From the NCBI GenBank assembly GCA_022495005.1, contig JAGYXB010000665.1, positions 124,001 through 188,000 on the forward strand: DNA of 64,000 nt, in the 5' to 3' direction. The position numbers and the translations under genes were made by a program. The notes under the pieces were generated by a model. The model searched no databases and was not told where the DNA came from. It saw only the letters and a program-made list of their open reading frames with translations. Source of the DNA: Rhyacophila brunnea. Lineage: Eukaryota; Arthropoda; Insecta; Trichoptera; Rhyacophilidae. The first letter of the stretch is position 1, and each line of letters opens with the position of its first letter. This document shows positions 45,283-57,259 of this stretch, piece by piece.

Positions 45283-45640
45283 CGAAATGAGAGCGTTTGA
45301 GAGGTACAGCATCGGATACGTGACCGCCGCTTTGTTACCGTTCGGTGCCGCTGCACAAGTAATGAACCCGGGCCCCAGGTTTAATGAATCGTTTTCAATC
45401 GGCGCCGTAACGACTGCGCCCCTCGCCACACTCCCTGAGGCTCTCTCCTTGTCGCGAACTACAAAGCGAGACTTCACTAGCTATGCACTTTTCGGAATCT
45501 TCAGTCGGCCGACCCATTATCGGTTTCGGTGCATCCAATCAATGCTGAATGGACTGGGTAGTTTAGGAATCCTCTGTGGACACGATCATTCGAATAAAGA
45601 ATATGTACAATATAACATGGGACAATGCGAGCAAAGTTAA
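45283..45640. promoter_or_regulatory. GC-richer island open in two frames, candidate conserved element
   Basis: One of the most GC-rich patches in the window (GAACCCGGGCCCCAGG near 45364, CGGCGCCGTAACGACTGCGC near 45400). It is open for 117 codons on + (45287-45640) and 104 codons on - (45163-45477). Neither product looks like a protein I know. Being open on both strands is expected of GC-rich sequence poor in TA-containing stops. No splice or repeat boundaries are seen. It may be a conserved non-coding element or a decayed exon. Confidence 0.25.
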
Positions 45641-45685
45641 ACTTTAATATTTAAATTCTTAATAAATTAATGGATTTAAGTTTTG

Positions 45686-45747
45686 CACTATTCCATTTAA
45701 GTCGTTTTTTGCGACCCGGGTATGCCTTTCGGCATCTTCAGGCGCCG
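45686..45747 (-). repeat. Hammerhead-ribozyme-like repeat end, copy C
   Basis: On the - strand: CTGAAGA, hairpin TGCC-gaaa-GGCA, then TACCCGGGTCGC, with the ATTCCATTTAA word (45689-45699 on +) on the far side as in copies A and B. The first box is closer to consensus CUGANGA than in A or B. The GAAA box after the stem is replaced by TAC, so it should be inactive. Confidence 0.35.
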
Positions 45748-46595
45748 TTTACACTCACCAAAGGTAAACACATACTGACAACGAACACTCTTAACTCTAG
45801 CTTATATAATAAATCAATACAATAAAGTAGGTAAAAACTCCATTAACTACCTAGCAAGTCAAAGGTCACAAAAAATACAACAAACAAATTATGAATAGTT
45901 GAAGTGTCAGTAAAAAACCTAATTAGTAAAAACCTTATCTTATTAATAACAATACACTCGATAGCATGTTATAATAAATCGTCAAAACCTAATAATAGAT
46001 CATTCAGTCGATAGTATTAATATTTAATATATAAAATCAACCTGCATCTAACGTACCTACTCAGTCGACAATTAGTAGTAGGATTTTCACTTGACGCTAA
46101 TGATCATGATATCCTTTAATGATGTTGCTACGCCATTTTTGTTTTCCTGTCAATCAATGGAGATATATCTGTAAAATTTGTGAATTAGTTGAATATGCCA
46201 AAATAACCATAGATCGCAGTCAGACTGGCGCAATGAATTGCTAGTTACGATGGACATGCTAATTATTGATTATCTTCGAATGAAATGCGGTAACCAGTTC
46301 GCAGTAAAAGAATATTTTGTATTGAATATTTCGTTCAAATGAATTAATGTATTACCATTTTACAACAATCATCAACAGTGTACCATATTGAATAAGCATC
46401 AACTAATACTACAGCGTCGTCCCCCTGCCTGAATATAGTCGGTCTTGACACTATTATAAATTATATTCGTAAAAACTAGCAGGTATGAGTCGAATTAAGG
46501 CTGCTGAAATAGTAATTTTTACACTGAAATTCGAATGGAACGGAAACTCAAATGAGTACCTGGATAGCATACGAGACAGTTGCTAGTCGACTGGC

Positions 46596-46745
46596 AGACT
46601 CGAACTTTGGTGGTTGGACAATTTCAACAGGAATCTTAAATCGGCTGGTGCTGGCATCTGGAAGACACTGGCCCGAGATAAAGGGAGAATGGAAGAAATT
46701 CTTAGGGAGACTATTAACGGCCCACAGTCAACGATGGCGATCAAA
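46596..46745 (+). mobile_element. LINE C-terminal remnant
   Basis: One + frame reads LWWLDNFNRNLKSAG, then GIWKTLARDKGRMEEILRET and INGPQ. The order RWLDxxxxDLK … ARDRxRWRxxLR is the usual C-terminal end of insect non-LTR retrotransposon proteins. It has no start of its own; the upstream part is absent or out of frame. The family differs from the RKDRKRNEW-type tail at 20.8 kb. Confidence 0.5.
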
Positions 46746-46764
46746 ATATACAATATATGGTTAT

Positions 46765-48230
46765 TATTTGTACATCGAATTACCATTATGACTACCTTAG
46801 TAAAATTAAATTTATAGGTACCGATTATTACATATTATTTCATTTTCAATGCAATACATACACATCGTTATTTACTAATATATTTATTTTACACTACACG
46901 TGTTAGTTTGGTTTAAATTTTTAAGTACGTATGATTGATGTATAAATTTCCAATGTCTAGATTTTGAAGTCAATGTTTTAATATTTATTTTCAGTAAAAA
47001 AATAAGCAGAGATAATCACAATGTACCTACGTATACTTTATTATTATTGCAAGATATTTTTCACACAGTATGTCAAATACAGTTTCATATTTGCATAGTA
47101 AATGTACCTATTGTAATTCTATTTAACAAAGCAATCAATCCATGCAAGCTACAGCAAACATAATTATCTCAAAACCAAATAGAAGGTGCATTATTTTGCC
47201 CAAGTCCTTAGGCTAATTTCGTTTCAACATAATGTCTCTCGACTATAATAAATTTTAACGGCTTCCTGTAAATATGATATCGGCATTAAAAAGACTTGTA
47301 ACCACTTACATTAAAATTATAATATTCGCTTCAGATATTTATTTGGCTTTTTCTAATAGTGTCAACCAGAGTCTGGACTAAAATGAACATTATACCTACT
47401 AGCTCCATAATAATATTGAGTACCTACTAATTACATTATTACGCAAAATTTATTTTTATTCCATTTTTAAATATTATGCAAATACAATATTGCCAAATTC
47501 ATGTTTTTATTCCATTTTTGAATGCAACTTCGTATTTCATTTACCTATGGGCTACAATATTTCTTTATTGCCATGTCATCAAATGTGTACAATATATGCA
47601 GTCGATTTACGTAGACACGAATATTAAATTGGGTAAAACTAACAGACATCTTTAGCCGAAAGCGTTTTTATTGTACGATGTTTTTACTTTTATGATTATT
47701 TAGCAGATGATTGCCGGTTAGTGGTTAGATGATTGTTTTTCATCAAAACGGTGAAGACCGTGTCTAGGTTACGCTCGTGCGAATGCTTAGTTTCCCACTT
47801 AAATCGCAGCGTTACTTTACTCTTAGTTTTGCAGAATTATTAGAGAATAATTTCACTTGACCTCAATGGTTATGATAAGTAGGTGCCATTAAAACTGGTA
47901 AACCACGATTTTTTCATTCGATTGTTCACTAAACAAACATAAAATCTGCGGTTTTCGCGATGCACTTTCACCAAATCAGACACGAATTTTCAAGTATCTG
48001 GGCACTATTTTCCAATCGAACGGTCAATTTAGGTTGAAAAGACGCTGTGCAATCATGTACATGACTAAAGCATTCATAATTATTGCTTTTTATAAATGCA
48101 CTTCATCATCGTCATCGTCTGTCTAACTCGGAAATATTGGGAGCTGAAATACATAACCGGTGTGGAGTAACAGGCAACCGATCACGAGTGTGGAAGAATG
48201 TGGGATAAACTTGAAAACGTGTCAAGAATA
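46765..48230. other. AT-rich non-coding stretch, no gene seen
   Basis: I see no gene or bounded repeat. Confidence 0.5.
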
Positions 48231-48233
48231 CGC

Positions 48234-48420
48234 TTTTCCTTCGTTCTGACAACTGCCATCGGTTTATGCACTGAAGCTCATTCAATATTGGTGTATTGAA
48301 GGTTGCAACACCCTATTGCACATTGTACGTCTATAATGTGTGGTTCATTTTCACAGGACACTCACACATCCAAAACGCTGCGTCAAAATGTAGTGTATTG
48401 AGGTATAGCCTATCGGAATT
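48234..48420 (+). repeat. Dispersed repeat, + copy (partner at 57006-57183)
   Basis: This copy shares TTCGTTCTGACAACTGC, CGGTTTATGCACTGA, CTCATTCAATATTGGTGTAT, GAAGGTTGCAACAC and TGTAGTGTATTG(A/G)GGTATAG with the reverse complement of 57006-57183. It has no coding capacity or obvious polymerase III boxes. The class is unknown, possibly a MITE or SINE fragment. Confidence 0.7.
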
Positions 48421-48504
48421 ATATTTAATAATCTAGTAGTCTAAATAAATCTATTTGTAGATAAGATCTCTCCATGCTAATTGCATCCGTATCTTCACTG
48501 TGCA

Positions 48505-48632
48505 CTGCGTTGCCACGTATATCCGCAAAACTTAGCTATCATCTCAATTCAACGGTCTCTAGATCTACCTTTTGGATGTCCGATGTGTACCAATGTACCT
48601 ACCTCACGGGCACCACTGAATGACTGTATGTG
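48505..48632 (-). mobile_element. Decayed LINE 3' region, same family as 20790-21207
   Basis: The + strand has TTGCCACGTATATCCGCAAA and later GGGCACCACTGAATGACTG. These parallel CTGCCACGTATTTCCGCCGA and GGTACCACTGGATGACGG in the 20.8 kb copy, in the same order and at similar spacing. It is on the - strand and lacks the terminal (ATG)n. Confidence 0.5.
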
Positions 48633-48985
48633 TAGTGTGATTGTTTATTTTTCAAGGTATATGTCACATCCATTTACACAATATAATATCTAAACCTAAG
48701 CCATGTCGATTATATCGCTCACACTTGTTTGTTCCCTTTATTTATTTATTAAGATTTTTTTTATGAATGTGCAGATATTGATAAGTTCGTTGAACCTTTT
48801 GCGTGAGGGGCCAGTGTTTTAAGTAGGTACATAGGTAGGTATTAAAATTTCTTTCATGCGCGAATATTTAGAATTGTTTTGTTTTTTTAATTATTGAAAA
48901 GTACTGTAAACTCGTTAAATTTTAGTATTCAGGAAAGTATACGTCGCATTAATTTTGTAAGCAATTATTTATTTATGCGTAACAT

Positions 48986-49440
48986 TTAAAGAAAATGTGG
49001 AATACTCATGAGCGGCGGCCATTTTTTCCGTCCGGTCAAATCGCCAACTAATGTCATTAGCGAAATTGCTGAATTTACAAGTAGTGCCCATAAGTACACG
49101 TCGCGAATTTCGTGCCTCCAAATAAGCGCAAAATATTTTCTTTTTAGGGTTGTCACGTCCCGGGGGCCGTGTATTTTTTTTTTAATTACACGAAAATGGA
49201 GAGGCGGCGCTGAGCGATGGACGAACCGCAGTATTATGGTCATGTCGATCACCGGCGCTGAAACAGAACAGGGGCCCACAACAAACGGGCATTGCATGAC
49301 AAACAATATTCGGTACACGCGCCGAATGTTTAACATTCCGATCATGCATAAATTCAAAAAGAACAAACAAAGAGAGATACTACCTATGTTAATTCGATTC
49401 ACTGGCCCGAGAATACGCCGCTTCACGCTGTAATGCGATG
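48986..49440. promoter_or_regulatory. GC-richer island open on both strands, candidate conserved element
   Basis: Open for 141 codons on + (49008-49433) and 146 on - (48986-49426), the longest non-transposon frames here. The two frames overlap almost fully, and neither product shows a family motif, signal peptide or repeat. The stretch is non-repetitive and contains GCGGCGGCCATTTTTTCCG, GGGTTGTCACGTCCCGGGGG and GTCGATCACCGGCGC. I favour a conserved regulatory element over a gene; a single-exon orphan gene cannot be excluded. Confidence 0.25.
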
Positions 49441-50845
49441 TTTCATATACTTATTTGTATAAAAAATATTCTGTTGATATTTTATTTACAGCAGTATATG
49501 TATATAAGTATAATATATGGGACGGGTTTTAGGAACCGTTGAAAACACCCCGAAAAGGATACAAAACAATCAGCATAAAAAATATTGGGCATTTGTGTCG
49601 TAAGTATTATGAATAATTTTATCAAATATTGCATTAACTGGTATAATCAACGAAGCCATGATTCTTGATCTTGAATTGGTATTAACTCTTGTTCCATTCA
49701 AATTAAATACTCTTCTAGAAACATCGCTCATCGACAATCTTTTTATACATATAACACAAAACTAGTGGTTTAAATTTCGAGTGAGGAGAAAAATGGAATA
49801 ATTTGTTTAAAGTTTGTCACGTAAAACCGAAAACGAAGGCGCATTCTATATTTTTTAAAGTTGATCATATACTCGGCGCGATTTGTGTTTTTTGATTTTT
49901 ATAGCCTGATCTTCGTAAAGTAATAAACCGAATCCGATTTCAAAATTTTCTTTTGGTGCTTTCCCATTTCTATCTGGTCTCTGTTTTTTTTGTAAAAGTA
50001 AATTATAGATATTGACTTACTCCTTAGCGACAGTACTTAAATAAAAGATACACTAAACAGTCCTGCTCATAGACACCTCGGGTGGTTTATACAAATTCAA
50101 TCTTTTGTAAACAAATGTCACAGATAAATGTGGTTTAAAAAATGAATTGTGTCGACAATGCAATAAGGCTGCATATTAAACTCGTATTCATGATGACTTT
50201 ACAGCATTATGGTCGTTATGTACCGATAGAAGTCGCCATTAGTAAGTCATTCAAATAAATTAGGATTAACCTACGTTTTATTGAAATTATTTATGTGTAA
50301 AATAATAATTTGAATGTGTTAATTTAATTGTTAGTAGCATCGTAAATAAAATAACCATTTCCCTTTAATGACTGTCAAATGAAAGTTTACTATTCAACGA
50401 TGCGTTAACTTTTCCTTCTGGCTAACAGAGTTCATCAAACACCAGACGTTAAGTATATTGTAGTCAAATAAAACCTGTATATTTCCTCCAAATTTAACCA
50501 TATTTTTTTTTTTTTGTAAGTACCTATGAGGAATGAAATCATTATTTACAATTTTAGTTGACCGGTAGTTCAATTTTTAAATATTAATATTTATTTCCGA
50601 GAAAATGTTTATCCGACAATGATAATATTATGTAATGTAGTTATATTGTAACTCGTAACACAAAGCAATAATATTATGTGTTGTCTGCCGCTAGATTCCG
50701 CAAACATTCATTAACAATGATGGCGATTAGCTACGGATTTTCAATACAATATTGATAAAATACATTTGCGCAACACAATGCCAATGTTTGCCATTCAATA
50801 CAAGTTTCTTTTGATTATAAAGACAGTTCATGCACACTCAAATAA
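49441..50845. other. AT-rich non-coding stretch, no gene seen
   Basis: I see no gene or bounded repeat. Confidence 0.5.
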
Positions 50846-50847
50846 AA

Positions 50848-51063
50848 GATGATAGTGATTACTCTTTTTTTATGTAATACTGTTATATTTATATATCTTT
50901 GTTTCTAAATGTCATGTTGTGAACGTCTTAAACTTATAATTTAAATTAAAGATGATAGTATTTACTCTTTTTTTATGTAATACTGTTATATTTATAAATC
51001 TTTGTTTCTAAATGTCATGTTGTGAACGTCTTAAACTTATAATTTGTAATGTCCACAATATGT
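50848..51063 (+). repeat. Tandemly duplicated dispersed repeat (period about 103 bp)
   Basis: GATGATAGT(G/A)(A/T)TTACTC begins two units at 50848 and 50951. Both run through ATGTAATACTGTTATATTTA, TTTGTTTCTAAATGTCATG and TTGTGAACGTCTTAAAC. The second continues through GTCCACAATATGT into an (AATG)n tail. A third, single copy is the LINE-interrupted repeat at 20700-20789. Confidence 0.85.
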
Positions 51064-51069
51064 TAAAAA

Positions 51070-51106
51070 AATAAATGAATGAATGAATGAATGAATTACT
51101 TTACCT
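51070..51106 (+). repeat. (AATG)n simple-repeat tail
   Basis: Five or so AATG units after an A-run, directly following the repeat above. This is probably the 3' tail of a retroposed element. Confidence 0.8.
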
Positions 51107-51107
51107 G

Positions 51108-54100
51108 ATTATTTCTCACTTCAAATTAAGATTTATTTCTTTACATAAATGAACATTACGAATTACATGTTAAAATGAGGTTCAGATGCCGCGACAAGTA
51201 TAAAGAAAATGAGGTACTTAGCACGATGAAAACAGTCAGATAATGTGTACTTACTCGTTAGTACATAATATTTTTAAAAAATTGTATGAAAAACATACAA
51301 ATTGTCTATTAATTAAAATTTAAAAAATATCGAATACTTCACATATTTTTTTAAAAATATAAAATTATCAATATGAAATTATCAACTGATCCTACTGGTT
51401 ATATTAAAGCGGACAAAACTAGTGCTGATGGTTATTAAATTAAATGAAATAAATATTTTATTTAAATTAATACAATGGCTTTCTATAATATAGACACAGC
51501 TATTACCCACCCTCTCAATTGTCGTCGCCAGCTATGCATCTTGGGAGTACAAATCTCAGTATTAACGATTTATAAAACAGAGTCTAAATAAACTCACTCA
51601 TATACAAACGGAAAGTGTCGATATCCGAAGCATTTTAGTGGATCAAAATTATTGCCCTCCCAATTGCCAATGGCAGGTCAGCTGTACAGTTTGCGGTAAC
51701 AAACAACTTATCGTCCCGATTTTTTATAAAGTTATGTTATGAGAGCTGACTACACACTATTATACATTATTACACACATTTTGTCCATGATAAACGTATG
51801 TAACATATTATACACTTAGTATTCAGCGATATATGTACGGATAGTTTCATTCAATATCTACTATTTATTATTGCAACCACCGTTTAATTTTTAACCTTTG
51901 CGTGGCACAATGCACATAGGTATGCGATACACTTCGAACACGATAGCATTTTATGCGTGCATAGAGAATATAATATAACATACTCTATTATCTAAACTAT
52001 ATAATCCGAATAATGTAGTTTATTTGTGATGGAATTAATTATGCCTTCATATTCACTAAATTAACTATTCCAACTTATTCTGAAAATCTATGTAGGTATG
52101 TACCCACACTAACAATACTGTCTTAAAATTCTTAAAAATCTATAATTGCATGCTATATTTCGATTCTATTAGAAGATTATTATCATTATATTAGTATAGA
52201 CTAATCATCTTCTATATATATACAACAAACAACGAATAATTAATTTTAAATAATAATAAATCAAAAGGTGTGAAAAGTCTACTTTCTTGTTTACTATGTA
52301 CATTCATACTATGCGTGAAATCTTTAATGTAGGCTAGAACTAGACGGTTACTTAATTATTGTAATATTTCTGAATTAAGTGTAGAAACTGTTCTAAGTAC
52401 ATTGGACATCTTCATTCAAACTGTTAATTCCCTGGTCTTCATAATAATTGACCCCGTGACACCCGTCTAATTTAAATTTAAGAAAGCATTGTATATTCAC
52501 GAGTCATTGTGAATAAATTTAATTTTGTTTGCGTGTAAGTAGGGAAAATTTTCATCGCATGAATGGGGATTGTTATGCCGGTCAGGTAAAGTATAATTCA
52601 TTAAGTGTGAACGATTTTCTACGGTGTCACTCAGGTGTGACAGGTATAAATTGCCAGCGACAACGTCTCATACTGAGAACAATAACGCTTCCTTGTGTTA
52701 TAGGTTATATACCAATGTACGTCTCACGGTACCGTATTGTGCCTAGTGTCCGCTTTCAATTTGAAAAAACGTCAAATAAAGAGAAAGTTTATTAACATTC
52801 ATGACTACCAATATAATATATAATGCATTATTCATTAGTTTTTGTTGATTTTTCTTCATAAAAAGACATTGGATATAAATAGATTAATTATATAGATATT
52901 ATTCACACTATTTTAATTAAAAACTTGGCCCAATTTCGTAATTATTAAGCTGATAAATTGAATATGCGTTTATTCAACAAACGTATTTCTATAAAGTACT
53001 TACGTATATAAATGAGTTGCTGTCAGTAAAATGTAATCCTTATAAATCTATATTTACCTAGATACATTTAATTGATTAAATAATTTTCGACCAAGAATAT
53101 GTAGTTTTTAGTAATTCTTATTTAATCAAAATCTACCCTAAATAATGCAGGGAAAATATTGGAATCGTATGTAGAAAAGGATTCTCTTGACCACGCGATC
53201 CATGTCCAAAGCGTTGGTAATCTTATACGTCTCGCTCAGGATAGGGAGATGTGCAAATTCACCAATCTTCAATAGAAGATGACACCAAGAGAGGAGAAGA
53301 GTTGGAAAATGAGGTGTACCATTTGAATGAGGTAAGTATCTGCCAAGATATTTCCCAAAATTATGTTTAGGCTACCGTTTAAATTACCAAACAATTTTTA
53401 ACGTTACATATTAGGCGTCAATTTATTGAATTTTTAAAAATATTAAATACGATAAAACAACAAACGGTAGGTACTTAATCTACTTAATACTAATTAGTGA
53501 TGACGATAATGATCGGTTTCATACCATTAAATTGTCGGAAGGATACCTAGAAAGTAAAGACATACGGTCCAAAATGATATTAATGTAGATAGGTTTATGT
53601 ATGGATTAATGACTACAAATTAATATAATTCGTTTTATTTTATACGAATTAAATTCTATATGTTATAAATATTTGCTACGGAAGGAAACGAATTATCGAA
53701 ATATTGGGACTCCATTACCGGTCTCCTTTATGCGGAGAGAATTATTTTATTTGAGAGAAAACAATATTTTTATAATTTTATTGAATTCTGAAAGAATTAA
53801 TCTACTTCGCATCATTGAGTGTTGATAACTCGACGGTGGGAGATATTAATATTTAAAATATCTTTCTTTTAAAATTACACTGTTTAGGGGAGTTTTCGTG
53901 ACGTGTCTTTATAATGACTATAATTGGCGATTATTCCGACAGCTAACTTTACATACCAATCTATTTTAAGTATACCCCTGCCTACGTAAAATATTTAAAG
54001 CGATATCTACTCATAAATTAAATCTCACATTAAAGTCAACGGGGCAGACAAAGGAAAACTATGAACCGCAGCTATTAATTCTATCATAATAGCTGATCCT

Positions 54101-54405
54101 TTCTCCACCGCTGCCTTACAAATTGCTATATTTTAAATTATATCCAATAACTAAACTACACACCGGCAGTTGAAAAAAACACTTACGCCCCCGAGCCATG
54201 CGAGCTTAGAGCAACGGAAGAAAGTTACTTGTTGTTATTGCGTCTATTATTGCGCTTGCCAAACTATATAAACTATATCTAATTATAAAAATGCATTCTT
54301 ATAGGTACTCTACGTAATATTAAATACATATAAATACTCTAAGGCGTCTAAGGGGTATTTAAATCGCCATTCAATCGAAAATCCGATGACATAGATTTTT
54401 TTTTC
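51108..54405. other. AT-rich non-coding stretch, no gene seen
   Basis: I see no gene. At about 53155-53345 a slightly GC-richer patch contains a frame reading HVQSVGNLIRLAQDREMCK. It might be a worn LINE tail (AQDR is a common motif there), but the match is too short to call. Confidence 0.45.
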
Positions 54406-54406
54406 T

Positions 54407-54507
54407 AGAGATTCAGCGTTTATTTAGTACTAATTTATTATACGAGTACCTAGTTTATAAAATGACTTTTATTACGTGGCATGTACGATACGTGCTTTGC
54501 TCACATG
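54407..54507 (+). repeat. Dispersed repeat trace, copy 2 of the CACGTG…CTCACAT word
   Basis: AGAGATTCAGCGTTTAT (54407-54423) and TACGTGCTTTGCTCACATG (54489-54507). The same two blocks lie closer together at 58103-58158. The extra distance here suggests an internal insertion. Confidence 0.4.
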
Positions 54508-54881
54508 GCGAGCTTAATCAAGTTCAAAGTTATTGTATATTTTAACATTATTTTCACTCATTTCATAAAATACACAATATTGATGGATTAATATCGGTTC
54601 GGAACGTGACATGACCATTACTGAATTTCATCGTGTTTACACTAAATTGGTAAAGCACGTTGAGCGAAAACCGATGGATGCGGGTTCATCTTCCGCAATG
54701 TGTCAATACTCGTCTGTGATATTTGAATATATGTAGGCACAGGTATTTAATAGAAAATGTTACATTCATTCAAATATTTTGGAGGGAGGTGTATAGGTCC
54801 ATTATTAGAACTGAACTCCTAAACTGACATAAAGACCTAAATTTATTATATCGTTTTATTGTTTGCATGACAACATACTAC

Positions 54882-55246
54882 TAGGGATTGCAACACCGGT
54901 ATTTTAAAACCGGTATCCCAGTATTTTTCGATACCGAAATACTGTTTTTAAAAATTAGACAATACCGGTAAATTCGGTATTGACAGTGGAAACAAAATGT
55001 ATTAATTACCTAACATAAAAAGCTCAACATGACTAAATTTTTTGTCAGGTTACGCGATGTCTGGTATACTTCCGTGGCCATTCATCGTCCTTGATGACCA
55101 TTAATAACACATGCTATAAAATATTAATATTTTAAATCGATTTTTACATGTTAGTATTATATTTATTGGTACCTAGATAAGTACCTACCTACTTTTGTTT
55201 TTTTTCATTTATTTTACGAATACCGGTATTGGTATTGCAATCCCTA
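54882..55246. mobile_element. Non-autonomous hAT element, 365 bp
   Basis: The ends are TAGGGATTGCAA and, reversed, TAGGGATTGCAA: a perfect 12-base inverted repeat fitting the hAT pattern YARNG. Flanking octamers CATACTAC (54874-54881) and CTTACTAC (55247-55254) match at seven of eight positions, the hAT-type target duplication. Subterminal ACCGGTAT words are repeated in both orientations near each end. No coding frame. It is related to the left end at 28242. Confidence 0.85.
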
Positions 55247-55254
55247 CTTACTAC

Positions 55255-56535
55255 AGAGTACCTACATGTATGGATACTTGTTTGATTTACACGTATATAA
55301 TGTTACCTCCGTATCTAATTTATTTCCTTTAAACGGTTTAAATTAAACTTTGACATCTTGCGACTCGCCCATAGAAAATCACTGGAATATATATTGCCAA
55401 TCGGGCAATCGACCCTTTAACACGAACACAGTCATGATTTTGTATCGAAACGATTTGCTCACTTTTTATTGGCTTCATTTTATAAAAAGGCTAATAACCC
55501 GCACTTCCGTTCGTAGTACAGATTCTATCTTTGGCTGCATATATAAATTGTTTGACGCTAAGATAAAATCTCTGGGAAAAGATATAAGATAACATAGAAA
55601 CATAAACCAAATAACGCGGCAGTAGCAAAGTAGTATACTTATGGCAAACCCTAAAATAGTACGTAGGTACATTATACCTAATATTAATATATTTTTTAGA
55701 TTCTTATGTCTCAACGAATTCAACACAATTTCAATTAATTAAAAATCTTATAGTTTCTTTGGATCTGATATAAAGTTAGTATGCTAGTTAAAAATTAATC
55801 TCGTCCATATGTAGCCTAGCTATCTCAGTACAAAAATGTCTACTTAATTGCTACGGTTGTAGCAGTCGTTTCAATTTCACGGGACCGCATTCCATTTCTT
55901 GCGCCAGCCGCGCGGTTACTTTAAGCTGGAAGAACACATTTCTACGTTCTACCCCAATCTATTTTATTCTCTTTATAAAAAAACTAATAATTTAATAACA
56001 GGTAATTTTCGAAAACACCTGCTTTATATTTATATCGTTTAGAATTAACGTTTTAAGGCTCATTCATTTTTACAACGTTTTTATTAGATCGTATTCTTAT
56101 TTGTCCGGTGGTTGTTTATCCAGTACAAATATTGCAATCGATTTTTAACTAACTTCCCGACTAGCTAGACATTTGAAACTTTTAGAATATCTCAGAACAC
56201 GATGCCAATACATTATTTTAATACTTTTAGCCATCTTTAAGTAGAATTAAATTCATTTTCAGTTAATTCTGTTTTGTATAAAAAGTTATTTCGGAAGAAA
56301 TCCGTAATCCAATCCACTATTATTTTTTGCTAAGTGGGTGGCCCTAGCAACTAAATAATTAATATATACGTGCGTTACTATGGAAATCAAAATGACATTT
56401 CAGTATTCTATATTTGTTCGTTTGTTTGTTTTTTATTTACTACATATCAAGTACAAGTTTGAGTATATTGAGCATAATAATTCAATAGAAAATTTAAAAA
56501 CGTTGTAGATATATAAAAAGTTATTTTTATCTTGT
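55255..56535. other. AT-rich non-coding stretch, no gene seen
   Basis: Short open frames on both strands (55350-55726) have no protein-like content. Confidence 0.45.
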
Positions 56536-56537
56536 AA

Positions 56538-56710
56538 TTTTTTTACTATGTTCGATCGTGTGGGCCTCCACATAGTGGAGGTTGAATTAACATGTTTTTG
56601 TTTTTACGAGAATTGGATGTTAGCCACTTGCTTAATCTATGAGGTCGATACTGCACACATTTAAAATCAACTTGTGCATTTGCCAGACCCGAGGTTCGGC
56701 CATCATGGGC
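56538..56710 (-). mobile_element. SINE copy lacking the tRNA-like promoter core
   Basis: Reverse-complement blocks GGGTCTGGCAA, AAGCAAGTGGCTAACATCC, TTCTCGTAAAAA and TGTGGAGGCCCA match the SINE at 27149-27390 in order. At its 5' end GATGGCCG joins directly to AACCTCGGGTCTGGC. The A box, and the B box up to its last bases, are therefore deleted relative to the longer copy. It ends in a short A-run. Confidence 0.65.
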
Positions 56711-57005
56711 GTTATTATTAAAATTCACTGTCGAATGTAATGCGGTAAGCTACTTTATACCCAAGGTGAAATTTCTCTACAAGTATTTTATAGCACAACG
56801 CTTCCATGAAAAGTCGTGGGCTCGGTCCCGTGGGCTTGAAAACTACAGATGGTTTCAGATTAACAACCCAGTATCTTGGACGACTGACAAAAAACCAGTA
56901 GATACCTACTCGTTTAAGTATATTAATATAACATCCACCCAGTGGAAGCCTATAGGTATGTTCTGTTGAGGAGCGAAAATACCACAGAACAAATTAATAA
57001 TTAGA

Positions 57006-57183
57006 ATTCCGATGTGCTATACCCCAATACACTACATTTCGACGCAGGGTTTTTGATGTGCGAGTGTCCTACAAAAATAAACGACACATAGACGTGCAAT
57101 AGTGTGTGTTGCAACCTTCAAATACACCAATATTGAATGAGCGTCAGTGCATAAACCGAAAGCAGTTGTCAGAACGAAAAACA
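57006..57183 (-). repeat. Dispersed repeat, - copy (partner at 48234-48420)
   Basis: This is the reverse complement of the 48.2 kb copy over about 180 bases with scattered differences. Similarity runs from TCGTTCTGAC to a shared CATCGGAATT / CTATCGGAATT end. A 73-codon frame overlapping it is not a gene. Confidence 0.7.
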
Positions 57184-57259
57184 AGTAAGTATATAATATT
57201 ATGATGCATCGAGGCCACATAGCCCTTTTATCCTCGTCAACTGTGGTACTCACGATTGT

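Noticed and set aside
48100..48130. CATCATCGTCATCGTC as another LINE 3' end
   Set aside because: The simple-repeat-like start is present but none of the following conserved words of the family are seen.
53155..53345. LINE tail (AQDR motif)
   Set aside because: Only one short motif matches and the rest does not align with either LINE family in the window.
57032..57253. 73-codon frame on - as a small membrane protein
   Set aside because: It overlaps an inverted dispersed repeat also present at 48.2 kb, where the frame is not kept.
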